Shown here in pieces: positions 1 through 7,972 of a stretch of 64,000 nt of DNA; within the stretch, counting starts at the first letter, position 1, and each line of letters begins with the position of its first letter. The DNA is from Pelomonas sp051857475 (GTDB lineage Bacteria > Pseudomonadota > Gammaproteobacteria > Burkholderiales > Burkholderiaceae_C): contig NZ_JBPZGZ010000002.1 of NCBI RefSeq assembly GCF_051857475.1, positions 1,612,001 to 1,676,000 on the forward strand, in the 5' to 3' direction. The translations under genes and the position numbers were made by a program. The notes below the pieces were generated by a model. It was not told the origin of the DNA. It was given only the letters and a program-made list of their open reading frames with translations, and ran no database searches.

Positions 1-813
1 GCAGGAGGACCGATTACAGAACCAATTGAAGAAGGATTCCCAGATCTCGGTACGAACAGCTGGTTCGACTACGGTGTGCGCGAAGGCATTCCGAGATTGC
101 TGGACCTCTTCGACAAGCACGGCTTGAAAGTTACGTCCTTTATGGTCGCTAAGGCGGTCGAACGGGAGCCGGAATTGGCGCGGGAAATCGTCGAACGGGG
201 GCATGAAGCCGCAGCGCACGGCTTCGAGTGGGCGCCCCAATACAACTTGCCCGAAGCCGACGAGCGGAAGCTCATCAGAGCGTGCATCGACAGCATCGAG
301 CGGGCGACCGGGTCGCGACCCAGCGGGTACGACTGCTATTGGATGCGAGGCAGTGTCCGGACCTTGAGTCTGTTGCAAGAGCTGGCGTTCACTTATCACA
401 ACAATGACCTCAACATGGATGAGCCGTGGATACAAGATATCAACGGAAAACCTTTCGTTTCGGTGCCCTACACGGTGCATCTCAACGACATCGTTGCGTA
501 TGACCACGTCGGCTTTTCACCGATCGCGTACGAGCAGCAGCTCAAGGACGAATTCGATCAGCTCTACGAAGAAGGCGCTCGCAGGCGGCGCATGATGGTG
601 GTCAGCCTGCACGACCGGTTGTCGGGCCACGCATCGCGTGTGAGATCGTTGGAACGATTTCTCGTCTATGCAAAGGGACACACCGGCGTCTGGTTCGCGC
701 GTAAGGATGAGATCGCTCAGCACGCCCTCGCTACGCCCGATGTGACCCCCAAGCTTCAGCGGGGCCTTGCAGAGTCGACCGGATGGCCCGCCAACACCCT
801 TGAACGAGCTTAG
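1..813 (+). CDS. Polysaccharide deacetylase family protein (PuuE/allantoinase-like), 5' end missing
   Basis: The reading frame is open through base 1, so the gene starts outside the window. Residues WFDYGVREG followed by a 'LLDLFDKHGLKVTSFMVA' segment and 'REIVERGHEAAAHGFEW' match the NodB-type fold of the PuuE-like polysaccharide deacetylases. These act on small C-N substrates such as allantoin relatives or on acetylated sugars. The GHEAAAHG segment supplies metal-binding-type histidines, and VVSLHDRLSG near the C-terminus is the other conserved histidine motif. There is no signal peptide in the visible part, so it is probably cytoplasmic. It lies 2 bp upstream of a Dabb-domain gene, suggesting a small catabolic operon. 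The exact substrate cannot be told from the sequence. Confidence 0.8.
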   Translation, partial: AGGPITEPIEEGFPDLGTNSWFDYGVREGIPRLLDLFDKHGLKVTSFMVAKAVEREPELAREIVERGHEAAAHGFEWAPQYNLPEADERKLIRACIDSIERATGSRPSGYDCYWMRGSVRTLSLLQELAFTYHNNDLNMDEPWIQDINGKPFVSVPYTVHLNDIVAYDHVGFSPIAYEQQLKDEFDQLYEEGARRRRMMVVSLHDRLSGHASRVRSLERFLVYAKGHTGVWFARKDEIAQHALATPDVTPKLQRGLAESTGWPANTLERA

Positions 814-815
814 TC

Positions 816-1115
816 ATGATCTCTCACATTGTCTTGGTCGGTTTCAATTCGCGCGCGACTGATGCGCAGCGCAAACATTTGCAGGACGCCGTGGAAGCAT
901 TTCTCGGTGTCGTGGATGGTCTGCTGCAGATTGCGCAAGGCGCCGACTTCGGTGGGCGGGCACAAGGCTTCGGCTATGCGATCACCATGATCTTCGACGA
1001 CCGTGCTTCACTGACACGCTTCTACAGCAGCTCCACACACAAGGACTTCACCGCCGAGATACTGAAGCCGGTCGCTAAGAAAATTCTCGTCATTGATTTC
1101 GACCACGCGTCTTAA
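816..1115 (+). CDS. Dabb-domain (stress-responsive A/B barrel) protein
   Basis: A 99-residue protein opens with MISHIVLVGF and has central FGYAITMIFDD and C-terminal ILVIDFD strands. This is the pattern of the Dabb ferredoxin-like alpha/beta barrel family. These small proteins dimerise; some are enzymes acting on small organic substrates and many are unassigned. The ATG lies 2 bp after the deacetylase stop, so the two are almost certainly translated from one message, which points to a shared catabolic pathway. No catalytic residue can be assigned. Confidence 0.75.
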   Translation: MISHIVLVGFNSRATDAQRKHLQDAVEAFLGVVDGLLQIAQGADFGGRAQGFGYAITMIFDDRASLTRFYSSSTHKDFTAEILKPVAKKILVIDFDHAS

Positions 1116-1727
1116 CGAGTCGCAGCTTGCTAGTAGCTTCTTTGACGCCGGGATGATCTGTCGAATCTCTAATAATACGGCTACGAGATTACGTAGAAAT
1201 GCCGTGCTAGCGTTATGGCACGGCAGGTGATCAGAGTCGAGTACGTTCGGCGATGACGGCGCAGGGCCTGCATGGCTTGAGTTCGGCGGTAGGTGCGGAT
1301 AAAGCTTCCGTCCCACGCTCGGGACGGTGTAACCATGGGAGGCGTGAGCCCGAATAGCGGTCAAGCGTTACCGAGTGGCGGCACGGTCATGTCAAGGGGC
1401 GCAGTCGCGGCGATACGGGCTGCAGCTGCCCAATCGCACATGCCCGGGCATGCGCATCAACGCGACCGGCGATTTGAGATCAGGGCGTTCACTGACAACC
1501 CTTCGAAGCTCAGCCGTCCACTGGAGTCGCTGGTGAGGACTGGAAACCGGTAACTCTTCGAAGGCACTGTCTGAAGGGGCGCGCGCCGCCATAACTACGA
1601 CAAGTCGTAGTTTGCGGATTGGCCGTGGTTGCTCATCACGTCATACGTCCCCATACGATTAGACAACTCAGGCCCTGAGGCGACGGGGCCGAGTGACCGA
1701 GGCAACAACCCTATCTATTGACATCAC
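1116..1727. other. Intergenic region, 612 bp, no convincing gene
   Basis: Short open frames occur (for example 1293-1553 on the plus strand), but none has a recognisable product or a good ribosome-binding site. The only clear structure is the perfect 9-bp inverted repeat at 1593-1612, listed separately. The stretch probably marks a junction between two imported segments. Confidence 0.5.
1593..1612. promoter_or_regulatory. Perfect inverted repeat, possible operator
   Basis: AACTACGAC-AA-GTCGTAGTT is a perfect 9-bp inverted repeat with a 2-bp spacer, about 115 bp upstream of the GNAT gene. The dyad resembles operators of BlaI/CopY-type winged-helix repressors, but no such repressor is encoded in the window, so the assignment is an inference. 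The stem is too symmetrical and too U-poor downstream to be a normal terminator. Confidence 0.4.
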
Positions 1728-2189
1728 ATGCCTGACACAGTCCTCATTCGTCCCATCGATCGTGAAGACTACGCTGGGTGGCGACCACTTTGGGACGATT
1801 ACAACGCGTTCTACGGACGCATCGGTGAGACCGCGTTAGCCGAAGGCGTCACAGCTGCAACTTGGGAGCGATTCTTTGATCCTGAGCGGCCGGTCTGGGC
1901 GCTTGTCGCGTGTCACGAGGGGCAAGTCGTCGGCCTTGTGCACTACCTCTTCCATCCGAGTACGAATCGGCTGCGCGATGTCTGCTACTTGCACGATCTG
2001 TTCACTGCGCAGTCTTTCCGTGGCCAAGGCATTGGCCGCGAATTGATCTCGGCTGTCTATGACGCTGCTCGCGTGGCCGGTAGCTCACGGGTCTACTGGC
2101 ACACGCAAATCTCAAACGCCAGCGGACGAGCGCTCTACGACAAAGTGGCCCAGCACAAGGAGTTCATCGTTTATACGCATGAACTCTAG
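1728..2189 (+). CDS. GNAT family N-acetyltransferase
   Basis: This 153-residue protein is a complete GNAT domain, transferring an acetyl group from acetyl-CoA to an amine. VLIRPIDREDYAGW forms strand 1 and helix 1. ALVACHEGQVVGLVHY covers strands 2-4, and LHDLFTAQSFRGQGIGREL carries the acetyl-CoA pyrophosphate-binding loop (RGQGIG). WHTQISNASGRALYDKV is the C-terminal conserved segment. It is cytoplasmic with no signal peptide. It stands alone between an intergenic region and a convergent XRE regulator. The substrate is unknown; small amines, antibiotics or a toxin are all possible. Confidence 0.88.
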   Translation: MPDTVLIRPIDREDYAGWRPLWDDYNAFYGRIGETALAEGVTAATWERFFDPERPVWALVACHEGQVVGLVHYLFHPSTNRLRDVCYLHDLFTAQSFRGQGIGRELISAVYDAARVAGSSRVYWHTQISNASGRALYDKVAQHKEFIVYTHEL

Positions 2190-2292
2190 TTTTCTCTTCG
2201 GCGTCTCGACACCCCCGCTCGGCTGCTAGTGGTACACGGAAAGCCGGCCAATCAGGAGTCCTTTGGCCTTGCGACTATCGCAGCGGCAGCAC

Positions 2293-2667
2293 TCAGCGCG
2301 CGAGGTAATCGCAGCAAGCCTTGAGCATGCGCCGCGCAAAGGCCGCGTCCTTTGCGCTCAAGCCAGATAGCCAAGACTCGATCATCAGCGCGTCCGAGGA
2401 TGGCTCCGGCGGAGCCTCTTCGAGCAACGCACCGCATGTCGTACCCAGTACCGCCGCCACTCGCTCAAGCGTCAGAAGCGATGGCACATGCTTGCCCCGC
2501 TCGAATCTCGAAAGAGTCTCGGTGTCCACCCCGAGTCTCTCAGCCACATCGGCTTGAGTAAGGCCGAGTCCTTTCCGACGGGCCGCTAGGTTGCGTCCCA
2601 GACGGCTCGGCAACTCACTTTGGGTCGCCTCGTCAGTTTTATGGCGAGAGCGTCGCTGTTCGGCCAT
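2293..2667 (-). CDS. XRE-family helix-turn-helix transcriptional regulator
   Basis: A 124-residue protein if started at the ATG at 2667; an upstream in-frame start gives an unlikely 31-residue extension. Residues about 20-80 form a Cro/C1-type HTH: 'LGRNLAARRKGLGLTQADVA', then RLGVDTETLSRFERGKHVPSLLTL. The C-terminal 45 residues lack a known domain and may mediate dimerisation. It diverges from the transposase-derived gene/sigma-factor pair that starts at 2805, so it could control that promoter, but no operator can be named. Confidence 0.82.
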   Translation of the reverse strand: MAEQRRSRHKTDEATQSELPSRLGRNLAARRKGLGLTQADVAERLGVDTETLSRFERGKHVPSLLTLERVAAVLGTTCGALLEEAPPEPSSDALMIESWLSGLSAKDAAFARRMLKACCDYLAR

Positions 2668-2804
2668 TCTTGTTGGGTTGCTAGTCAACAGCAATGGTTG
2701 CCTTACCCGCGAGCGCACGCCAGAATGCAAAGCGTTGGCTATGTAGTCAACGAATTGCACCGATATGGCTTTGTTTTCCTCTGTCGGCGCTGACGGAAGG
2801 ACTT

Positions 2805-3380
2805 ATGGTCATGCAGTCAATGACACCCAAGGCGGGCGGAGCACGCACTACAGCGTTGTATCGACACGCGGAAGATTCGAGCTTTCTTGGAAGGCCGCTC
2901 TGTACCTGGTATGCATGCGCCACCTTCAAGACAGTCCGCTTTGCCATAGCGGACGATCGCGCAGTCAGAGTCACAGGATGGGTCTGGTCGCTTGGGCTAC
3001 TCGAGCATGGCCAGTACGAGGTCCTTGGAGTCTGGCCCGCCGGCACCGCGTCTACCCGCGTTGCCCAGGACTTGCGTGAGCGCGGAGTCGAGTGGATTGA
3101 GGCGATTGCTGCCGAAAGCGACGCGGACATCGAGTCGCTGCTCCCGGATGCGGCGCCATGGCCTTCGGTTGCCGCAGTTTCGAGCGATGACCCATTCAAC
3201 CGCCTGAGCACTTTTGATTTGCGGCACGCGGCAGCACTTGAAGCTGCCGTCGCCACTGCAGAGCGCTTGCAGAGGAGCGTCGTGCAGGCCGTCAAGCGCC
3301 GGGGGTGCTTCGCGGATGAGGCCGCCGCTGTGGCGTTCCTTGCGCGAACGCTTCAAAACATCGACCGAACGCTGTACTAG
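2805..3380 (+). CDS. Catalytically dead, IS256/mutator transposase-derived protein
   Basis: The start chosen is the ATG at 2805, with GGAAGG 6 bp upstream, giving 191 residues. The segment EVLGVWPAGT...DLRERGVEWIEAI matches the RNase-H-like region of IS256 (Transposase_mut) enzymes, where the family reads EVLG-W and L-xRGv. The C-terminal FADEAAAVAFLARTLQNIDRTLY matches their final helix. The protein is about half the normal length (around 400 residues). The first catalytic aspartate position (DALYVKV in the family) reads CATFKTV here, so transposition is not expected. The frame is intact, has a good ribosome-binding site, and ends 2 bp before an ECF sigma gene. This suggests domestication rather than decay. 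Its function is unknown. Confidence 0.6.
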   Translation: MVMQSMTPKAGGARTTALYRHAEDSSFLGRPLCTWYACATFKTVRFAIADDRAVRVTGWVWSLGLLEHGQYEVLGVWPAGTASTRVAQDLRERGVEWIEAIAAESDADIESLLPDAAPWPSVAAVSSDDPFNRLSTFDLRHAAALEAAVATAERLQRSVVQAVKRRGCFADEAAAVAFLARTLQNIDRTLY

Positions 3381-3382
3381 GA

Positions 3383-3874
3383 ATGGCAGCGCTGCTTGTC
3401 AAGAACTGGCGCGATGTGTATGCGCGTGTCCGCGCCGCCTTGATGCGCCGCGGTCGCAGCGCCCATGAGGCCGAAGATCTCGTGCAGGAGGCCTGGGTGC
3501 GTTTGGCGTGCTATGAGCGCGAGCAAGAGGTTGCGGAGCCCGAGGCCTTCCTGATGCGGACTGCTCTGAACCTGTCGATTGACGCCCATCGCGCAAACCT
3601 GCGACGTGGAGAAGAGGTGGTTCTCGAGGAGGTGGTGCTCGTTGACACATCGCCGAATGCGGAGGAGGTGGCGTTGGCACGCGAGCGTCTGACTCGCTTG
3701 AGCGTCTGTCTCGGCCGGCTCACAGACAAGACTCGCGAGATCTTTTTGTCGCGCCGGGTGGATGGCATGACGTATCAGGAAATTGCTCGCCTGTACGGCA
3801 TAAGTACCAGCACCGTAGAGAAGCATGTCGCCAAGGCCACGCTGCAAGTTACAAGTTGGATGGAGGGCTGGTAG
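3383..3874 (+). CDS. FecI-like ECF RNA polymerase sigma factor
   Basis: The 163-residue protein has both ECF sigma domains. Region 2 is about residues 10-75, with 'AHEAEDLVQEAWVRL' and 'EPEAFLMRTALNLSIDAHR'. Region 4 is about 105-155, with 'LGRLTDKTREIFLSRRVDGM' and YQEIARLYGISTSTVEKHV. The spacing and the TYQEIA-STVEKHV helix-turn-helix are typical of FecI-type iron-starvation sigma factors. Those are normally followed by a FecR anti-sigma and a TonB receptor. Neither is here. Instead the gene is translationally linked (2-bp gap) to the transposase-derived gene upstream, which may be its regulator. Target promoters are unknown. Confidence 0.85.
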   Translation: MAALLVKNWRDVYARVRAALMRRGRSAHEAEDLVQEAWVRLACYEREQEVAEPEAFLMRTALNLSIDAHRANLRRGEEVVLEEVVLVDTSPNAEEVALARERLTRLSVCLGRLTDKTREIFLSRRVDGMTYQEIARLYGISTSTVEKHVAKATLQVTSWMEGW

Positions 3875-4066
3875 CCTTCGGAAGCATCCGCTTGGATGGT
3901 TCAATTGCGCGTGCTTGGCCCACCTCCGTGATCAAGCGGAAGTGCGTGGATCCGGCAGACGCGCTCTGCTTCTTGCGTGACCGCCAGATCCTGGATCTCT
4001 CGATAGTCTCCCGTTCAGCGAGAGATGGGCAGGCTCTGCATATCATGAGCCGAGAGGAGAGCGTCT

Positions 4067-4840
4067 ATGGGAACCATTGAGGCAGTGACGGACGCCAAAG
4101 TGGCGGTCCTTGTTGATTGCGAGAACACCCAGCCCGATATCCTGGAGCACGCACTGCGCGTCGGGGCCCAGTTTGGCCGCGTCGTCTTGCGCAGAGGCTA
4201 TGGAAACCACGCAACGCTTGCCAACAAGTGGCAAGACGCATTGGTTCGCCTGGCATTCACACCCTGCCTCCAGTACCAGTACGCGGCCGGCAAGAACACT
4301 TCCGACATCGCTCTGGCTTTGGACGCCCTAGAAGCGTTGTTCGATCAGCGCGCAGAGACCTTCTGTCTGGTCACCAGCGACTCCGATTTCGCCTATTTAT
4401 GTCGGAAGCTGCGGGAGCGCGGAGCGACGGTCCATATTGTTGGAGAGGCGAAGTCACCTGACGCCCTGCGCAATGCCAGTGACCAATTCTTCGAGTGGGC
4501 TCCTGCAGAGCCGGCCAGTCCCGTCGACGTGCAGGCGCAGGTCCCCAAGGCGGCGTCTGTGGTCAAGCCGAAACTGCGGCCCAAGTCGGTGATTGCTGCA
4601 GTGAGGCTGATGGCAAGCGGCACGGCTGATGGCCGGGTCTATGTCGGTACGCTGGGGTCGTATCTGCGACGGACGGATCCGGCGTTCTCGCCTCAGACGT
4701 TCGGGCATTCGGGACTGGTGAACATGCTGAAGACCTACGACTTACTCAATCTGCGCCAGGAGAGCGGCGGGCACTGGACCGTGGCGCTTGCAAGCCCTGA
4801 GGGTGCTGCCTCGGTGGTGGCTGGAGAGAGCGATGCATGA
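4067..4840 (+). CDS. NYN-domain (LabA/DUF88-like) RNase with C-terminal OST-HTH/LOTUS domain
   Basis: Residues about 10-145 form a NYN (PIN-like) nuclease domain. VAVLVDCENTQPDIL supplies the first acidic residues, GKNTSDIALALDA the second, and CLVTSDSDFAYL the third. After a Pro/Val-rich linker, residues about 185-245 ('IAAVRLMASGTADGRVYVGT', then LVNMLKTYDLLNL) match an OST-HTH/LOTUS RNA-binding domain. NYN-LOTUS proteins are predicted RNA-processing or RNA-degrading enzymes. The next gene overlaps by 4 bp (ATGA), so the pair is probably translationally coupled. The start at 4067 has GAGAGGAGAGCG upstream. Confidence 0.85.
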   Translation: MGTIEAVTDAKVAVLVDCENTQPDILEHALRVGAQFGRVVLRRGYGNHATLANKWQDALVRLAFTPCLQYQYAAGKNTSDIALALDALEALFDQRAETFCLVTSDSDFAYLCRKLRERGATVHIVGEAKSPDALRNASDQFFEWAPAEPASPVDVQAQVPKAASVVKPKLRPKSVIAAVRLMASGTADGRVYVGTLGSYLRRTDPAFSPQTFGHSGLVNMLKTYDLLNLRQESGGHWTVALASPEGAASVVAGESDA

Positions 4841-5130
4841 TTAAGCGGGGAGAGGGCGTCATCCTGAACCTGGGCATTCAGCAGCTCGAATCGGGCTTCT
4901 ATGAGTTTCACGTGGAGTTCGCAGGCCAGTTGGTGGAAAGCGCTGCTGGATTCAGTTCGATCAGCGAAGCGATCGAGTCAGCGGCAGGCGTGACCGGGGA
5001 CATTCGAGGCTTCCAGATTTCCTATGGCGGCTTGGTCATAGGGACTTATCCGTTGGAGACATTACGTGCAGATGCAGGAGCGGTTGCACACCGCGCCGTC
5101 GAGACGGCGGCAGCCTTCCAGGACGACTGA
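4837..5130 (+). CDS. Small hypothetical protein coupled to the NYN gene
   Basis: This 97-residue, acidic, soluble protein has no recognised family. Its ATG overlaps the stop of the NYN-domain gene (ATGA), so co-translation is likely. FYEFHVEFAGQLVESAAGFSSI and RGFQISYGGLVIGTYPLE look like two beta-hairpins around a helix. No signal peptide or membrane segment is seen. It may be a partner or inhibitor of the NYN nuclease, but that rests on position only. Confidence 0.6.
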   Translation: MIKRGEGVILNLGIQQLESGFYEFHVEFAGQLVESAAGFSSISEAIESAAGVTGDIRGFQISYGGLVIGTYPLETLRADAGAVAHRAVETAAAFQDD

Positions 5131-5150
5131 CGGGACCTCAGCGAGGCATT

Positions 5151-5165
5151 GCCGCGTAGTGCGGC
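5151..5165. other. Possible oriT-associated inverted repeat
   Basis: GCCGC-GTAGT-GCGGC forms a 5-bp-stem hairpin just upstream of the ribbon-helix-helix and relaxase genes. This is the usual place for an origin of transfer in mobilisable elements. No nic-site consensus can be assigned, so this is only a positional suggestion. Confidence 0.2.
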
Positions 5166-5206
5166 CAAGTTAAGTTGATACAGGTGGTGACTGAGCGAGA
5201 GACGTC

Positions 5207-6007
5207 GTGAGATCGCTCGCGACGGCACGACGCCTCAATGGAAAGTCCGTTCCATACCCGCTGCGCGGCGGCCCTCTGGCGAGTCTCTTTTGTTGTCGTC
5301 ACCATGCGTGCATGCGTATGACGCGGATGGCCGTGGAGTGTCTTCTGCAGGAGCTGCTCGAAGGGGCGGAGCCCGTGCCCGTCCGCGGCAGCATGGAGAG
5401 CACCGCAACCTTGGCTGCTGGCCCATCACAGTTATCTCCAAGGATGCGTTGTGCTGACGCGAGCAGCCCTGCGTCCCGCGATCGCGTGACGGTGGACCTT
5501 CGAGGCTTGGGTGATCGACTTCGATCAGCAGCGGCACAGCGCCAGATCCCGTCTGCAGCATGGGTAAGGAAGGCGATCGTGCAAATGCTTGACGACACCG
5601 CCGGCGGCAACAGCGGACCGATAGGCGGTGGATCGGGGGCTCAAGTAGTCGCTAAGGTCACGCTGCGCTTGACGCCAGCGCATGCCGCGGCACTTGCCGA
5701 GCGTGCTCACGCCTCGGATGTCTCGCAAGGCGCGTATGTCTGCGCGCTGATCGACGGTGAGCCGCCGTCTCCGCTTGCTGCCAATCATCACGCGGCAGTG
5801 GCGGCACTGAGCACCTCGACAGACCGGGTCGCGGCGATATCTGCCGATCTCAATGTGTTCATGCGGCTGCTGGGTCGAGGCTCATCAGCGGAACTCGATG
5901 CGTACAGAGCAGGCATCGTGTCGTTGGCCAGCGATGTGCGTCAGCATCTCAAGGTGGCAGCCGTACTGATCGCTGAGCTTCAGCCTGCACGGAGGCGGCG
6001 GCGATGA
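5207..6007 (+). CDS. Relaxosome accessory protein, ribbon-helix-helix (MobC-like)
   Basis: Two segments look like ribbon-helix-helix DNA-binding units: VTVDLRGLGDRLRSAAAQRQ with SAAWVRKAIVQML (about residues 94-128) and VTLRLTPAHAAALAERAHAS with QGAYVCALIDG (about 149-185). The C-terminal 60 residues are helical (LNVFMRLLGRG...VRQHLKVAAVLIAEL), as in MobC proteins that help a relaxase bind and melt oriT. The stop overlaps the relaxase start by 4 bp. The start is uncertain: GTG at 5207, or ATG at 5312, 5318 or 5327. The first 35 residues from 5207 are Cys- and Arg-rich and may not be translated. Confidence 0.65.
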   Translation: MRSLATARRLNGKSVPYPLRGGPLASLFCCRHHACMRMTRMAVECLLQELLEGAEPVPVRGSMESTATLAAGPSQLSPRMRCADASSPASRDRVTVDLRGLGDRLRSAAAQRQIPSAAWVRKAIVQMLDDTAGGNSGPIGGGSGAQVVAKVTLRLTPAHAAALAERAHASDVSQGAYVCALIDGEPPSPLAANHHAAVAALSTSTDRVAAISADLNVFMRLLGRGSSAELDAYRAGIVSLASDVRQHLKVAAVLIAELQPARRRRR

Positions 6008-6993
6008 CACCGAGCCAGCGGGTAGACGGCGTTCTCGTCCAGTGGGGCGAGAGACTGTTCTATCCCTCCAACCGCATCGTCAAGTCGTTGCCACCGCCGC
6101 GGCTGGAGACGTTGGTGCGGCGCAAGGCCGCTGTCATTCGGGCGCGCATTGAGGCAACGGTTCGTCGTGGCCCGCAGGTGATGGTCAAGGTGACCGGTGG
6201 TGGACGGGGTATGGCGGCCATCGCGGCGCACTTTCGCTACATCAGTAAGTACGGCCGGCTCGGCATCGAGGACGACCGCGGCACAGTGCGCAATGGCAAG
6301 GAGGCGGTGCGTGACGTGGTGGACCAGTGGCGATACGGCGGATCGCTGATCGAGAGCTACGGTCATCGGCGAGAAGCCTTCAACATCATGCTGTCGATGC
6401 CGGCGGGGACGAATGCCGCACTGTTGCAAAGGGCGGTTCGCGAGTTCGCGCAAGCGGAGTTGAGCGGGCACCGCTACGTCATGGTGTTGCATGAGCATCA
6501 GGCCAATCCACATGTTCACCTGAGCGTGAGGGCAGGGGCGGCCTCGGGAAAACGCCTCAATCCCCGCAAGACGGATCTTCACCGGTGGCGAGAGACGTTT
6601 GCTGAAAAGCTCCGAGGCTGGGGCATTGAGGCCGAGGCATCTCGCCAAGCCTCACGTGGTGAGCGCCACAGCTCTGATCCGTTGTGGCGATTAAAGGCCA
6701 CGGGGGAAGGGCGTCTGCGGAATGTGGCCGCGCCGAAGAAGACCGCAAGGGCGTCCCAGGACAGTCGGCTGGATGCCATGCTGAGCTGGGCGCACCTCAT
6801 GAAGGCGCTTGCGGGGTCCGAGATTGCAGAGGACCGAACGCTGGCCAAGCAAATCGGCGTTTTCATCCGAAGTGCACCCTTCATGAAAGAGCGGGCGCGA
6901 CAAAGGACGGCGAGTGCGCAAGAGGTCAAGAAGCCGGTGCAGCAGCAGCTTGGTTTTGAACCATCTCAAACTCTTCCTGAGCACAGACGTTGA
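6004..6993 (+). CDS. VirD2-type relaxase/mobilisation nuclease
   Basis: The relaxase nicks one DNA strand at oriT and pilots it into a recipient cell. HEHQANPHVH at residues 163-172 is the three-histidine metal-binding motif (HxHxxNxHxH form) of the MobP/VirD2 group. Upstream, FRYISKYGRLGIEDDRG (about 77-93) matches the conserved segment of these enzymes. The C-terminal third is basic, without a helicase or primase domain, so at 329 residues it is a short, mobilisation-only relaxase. No type IV secretion genes are in the window, so transfer would need a helper element. It overlaps the MobC-like gene by 4 bp. Confidence 0.85.
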   Translation: MTPSQRVDGVLVQWGERLFYPSNRIVKSLPPPRLETLVRRKAAVIRARIEATVRRGPQVMVKVTGGGRGMAAIAAHFRYISKYGRLGIEDDRGTVRNGKEAVRDVVDQWRYGGSLIESYGHRREAFNIMLSMPAGTNAALLQRAVREFAQAELSGHRYVMVLHEHQANPHVHLSVRAGAASGKRLNPRKTDLHRWRETFAEKLRGWGIEAEASRQASRGERHSSDPLWRLKATGEGRLRNVAAPKKTARASQDSRLDAMLSWAHLMKALAGSEIAEDRTLAKQIGVFIRSAPFMKERARQRTASAQEVKKPVQQQLGFEPSQTLPEHRR

Positions 6994-7162
6994 GACGCGC
7001 GTGCTCTGACATGTGCAGCCGAACCCGCGCTCGGGGATGCTCTCCATGCAAATTGGCGTGTCCGTGACGTCTGTGCGGGCCCGGCAGCAAATCAGGTGCT
7101 GAAAAATGCCCGGAGGTTAGAACGCTGGCTAAAGGCGAAGCCATAAGCAGATCGACTCGGTG

Positions 7163-7972
7163 TCAGAACTGCATGCGCCCCCCCTTGAACTCCGCAACCG
7201 AGTGAACGTCCCCAGTGGTCGCACAGCGTGCATAAAAATCGACGTAGCTCCCACTGGTAGGCCTCAGGTACAAAAGCTTGCCTTGCTTCGGAGACAAGAG
7301 CATTCGCGTTTGAAAAGAGATATAGCTATCATGATTGTGCTGACTCCATTCCACGGCATATGCGTAGTAGCTTCGAGTGCTGCTTGTATTGTGTAAAAAG
7401 ACGGTATACCCGGAGCTGGTTTTTCCTGTTCCATACTTCACTGGGGCGATGCTGCATTCAAACTGCTTCGCAGCAGCGACGGACGCCGCAGATCGAGTTG
7501 GCACATCGGGGTCACTGAAAATCGCTGCGTCGATGGGCGTCATGTCCGGCTCCGCCATGGCCATTGACGTTGCGATCCCACCATCCTTGGGAATCAAGAA
7601 AAGCTGGTCACTTGACGCAGCAACGACGCCAGCCTTCTGACTTTCGGTGGTGATGCGCAGGACGCCGGCGTCTGAGTCACCCGCTTCCATGTGATAGCTT
7701 GTCGTGGTCACCTGTGTCGCGGTCTGCCCCCGCGCGAGGACACCTTCATCGCCTACGGCAGCGGACGCAGGGAGGAGGGATGCCAGATCGGCGCCAGGCT
7801 GGGTCAGTCCTGAAAAGCTCTGCGATGCAAGCAGAGGCTGCATGGCAGCTGCAACGGGAAAGGACGAGGCGTTTTCCGCCGGACTTTCGTTGCCCCCGCC
7901 ACCGCAGGCCGTTAGCACGACGATGGTGGTGAGCGAAATCAACGCGCATGGGATCTTCAGGTGCTTCCTCAT
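7163..7972 (-). CDS. Hypothetical lipoprotein
   Basis: The ATG at 7972 is preferred over the longer frame from 8035. It gives a clean lipoprotein signal, MRKHLKIPCALISLTTIVV followed by lipobox LTAC and a GGGG spacer, and GGAGC lies upstream. The mature part (about 245 residues) has a low-complexity Ala/Ser N-terminal half. The C-terminal domain contains 'FECSIAPVKYGTGKTSSGY' and ARCATTGDVHSVAEF with two cysteines that could form a disulphide. No family is recognised. It is probably anchored in an envelope membrane facing the periplasm or outside. Confidence 0.7.
   Translation of the reverse strand: MRKHLKIPCALISLTTIVVLTACGGGGNESPAENASSFPVAAAMQPLLASQSFSGLTQPGADLASLLPASAAVGDEGVLARGQTATQVTTTSYHMEAGDSDAGVLRITTESQKAGVVAASSDQLFLIPKDGGIATSMAMAEPDMTPIDAAIFSDPDVPTRSAASVAAAKQFECSIAPVKYGTGKTSSGYTVFLHNTSSTRSYYAYAVEWSQHNHDSYISFQTRMLLSPKQGKLLYLRPTSGSYVDFYARCATTGDVHSVAEFKGGRMQF

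Noticed and set aside
1293..1553. 86-codon frame in the region between Dabb and GNAT genes
   Set aside because: It has no recognisable product and no good ribosome-binding site; a minus-strand frame overlaps it equally well.
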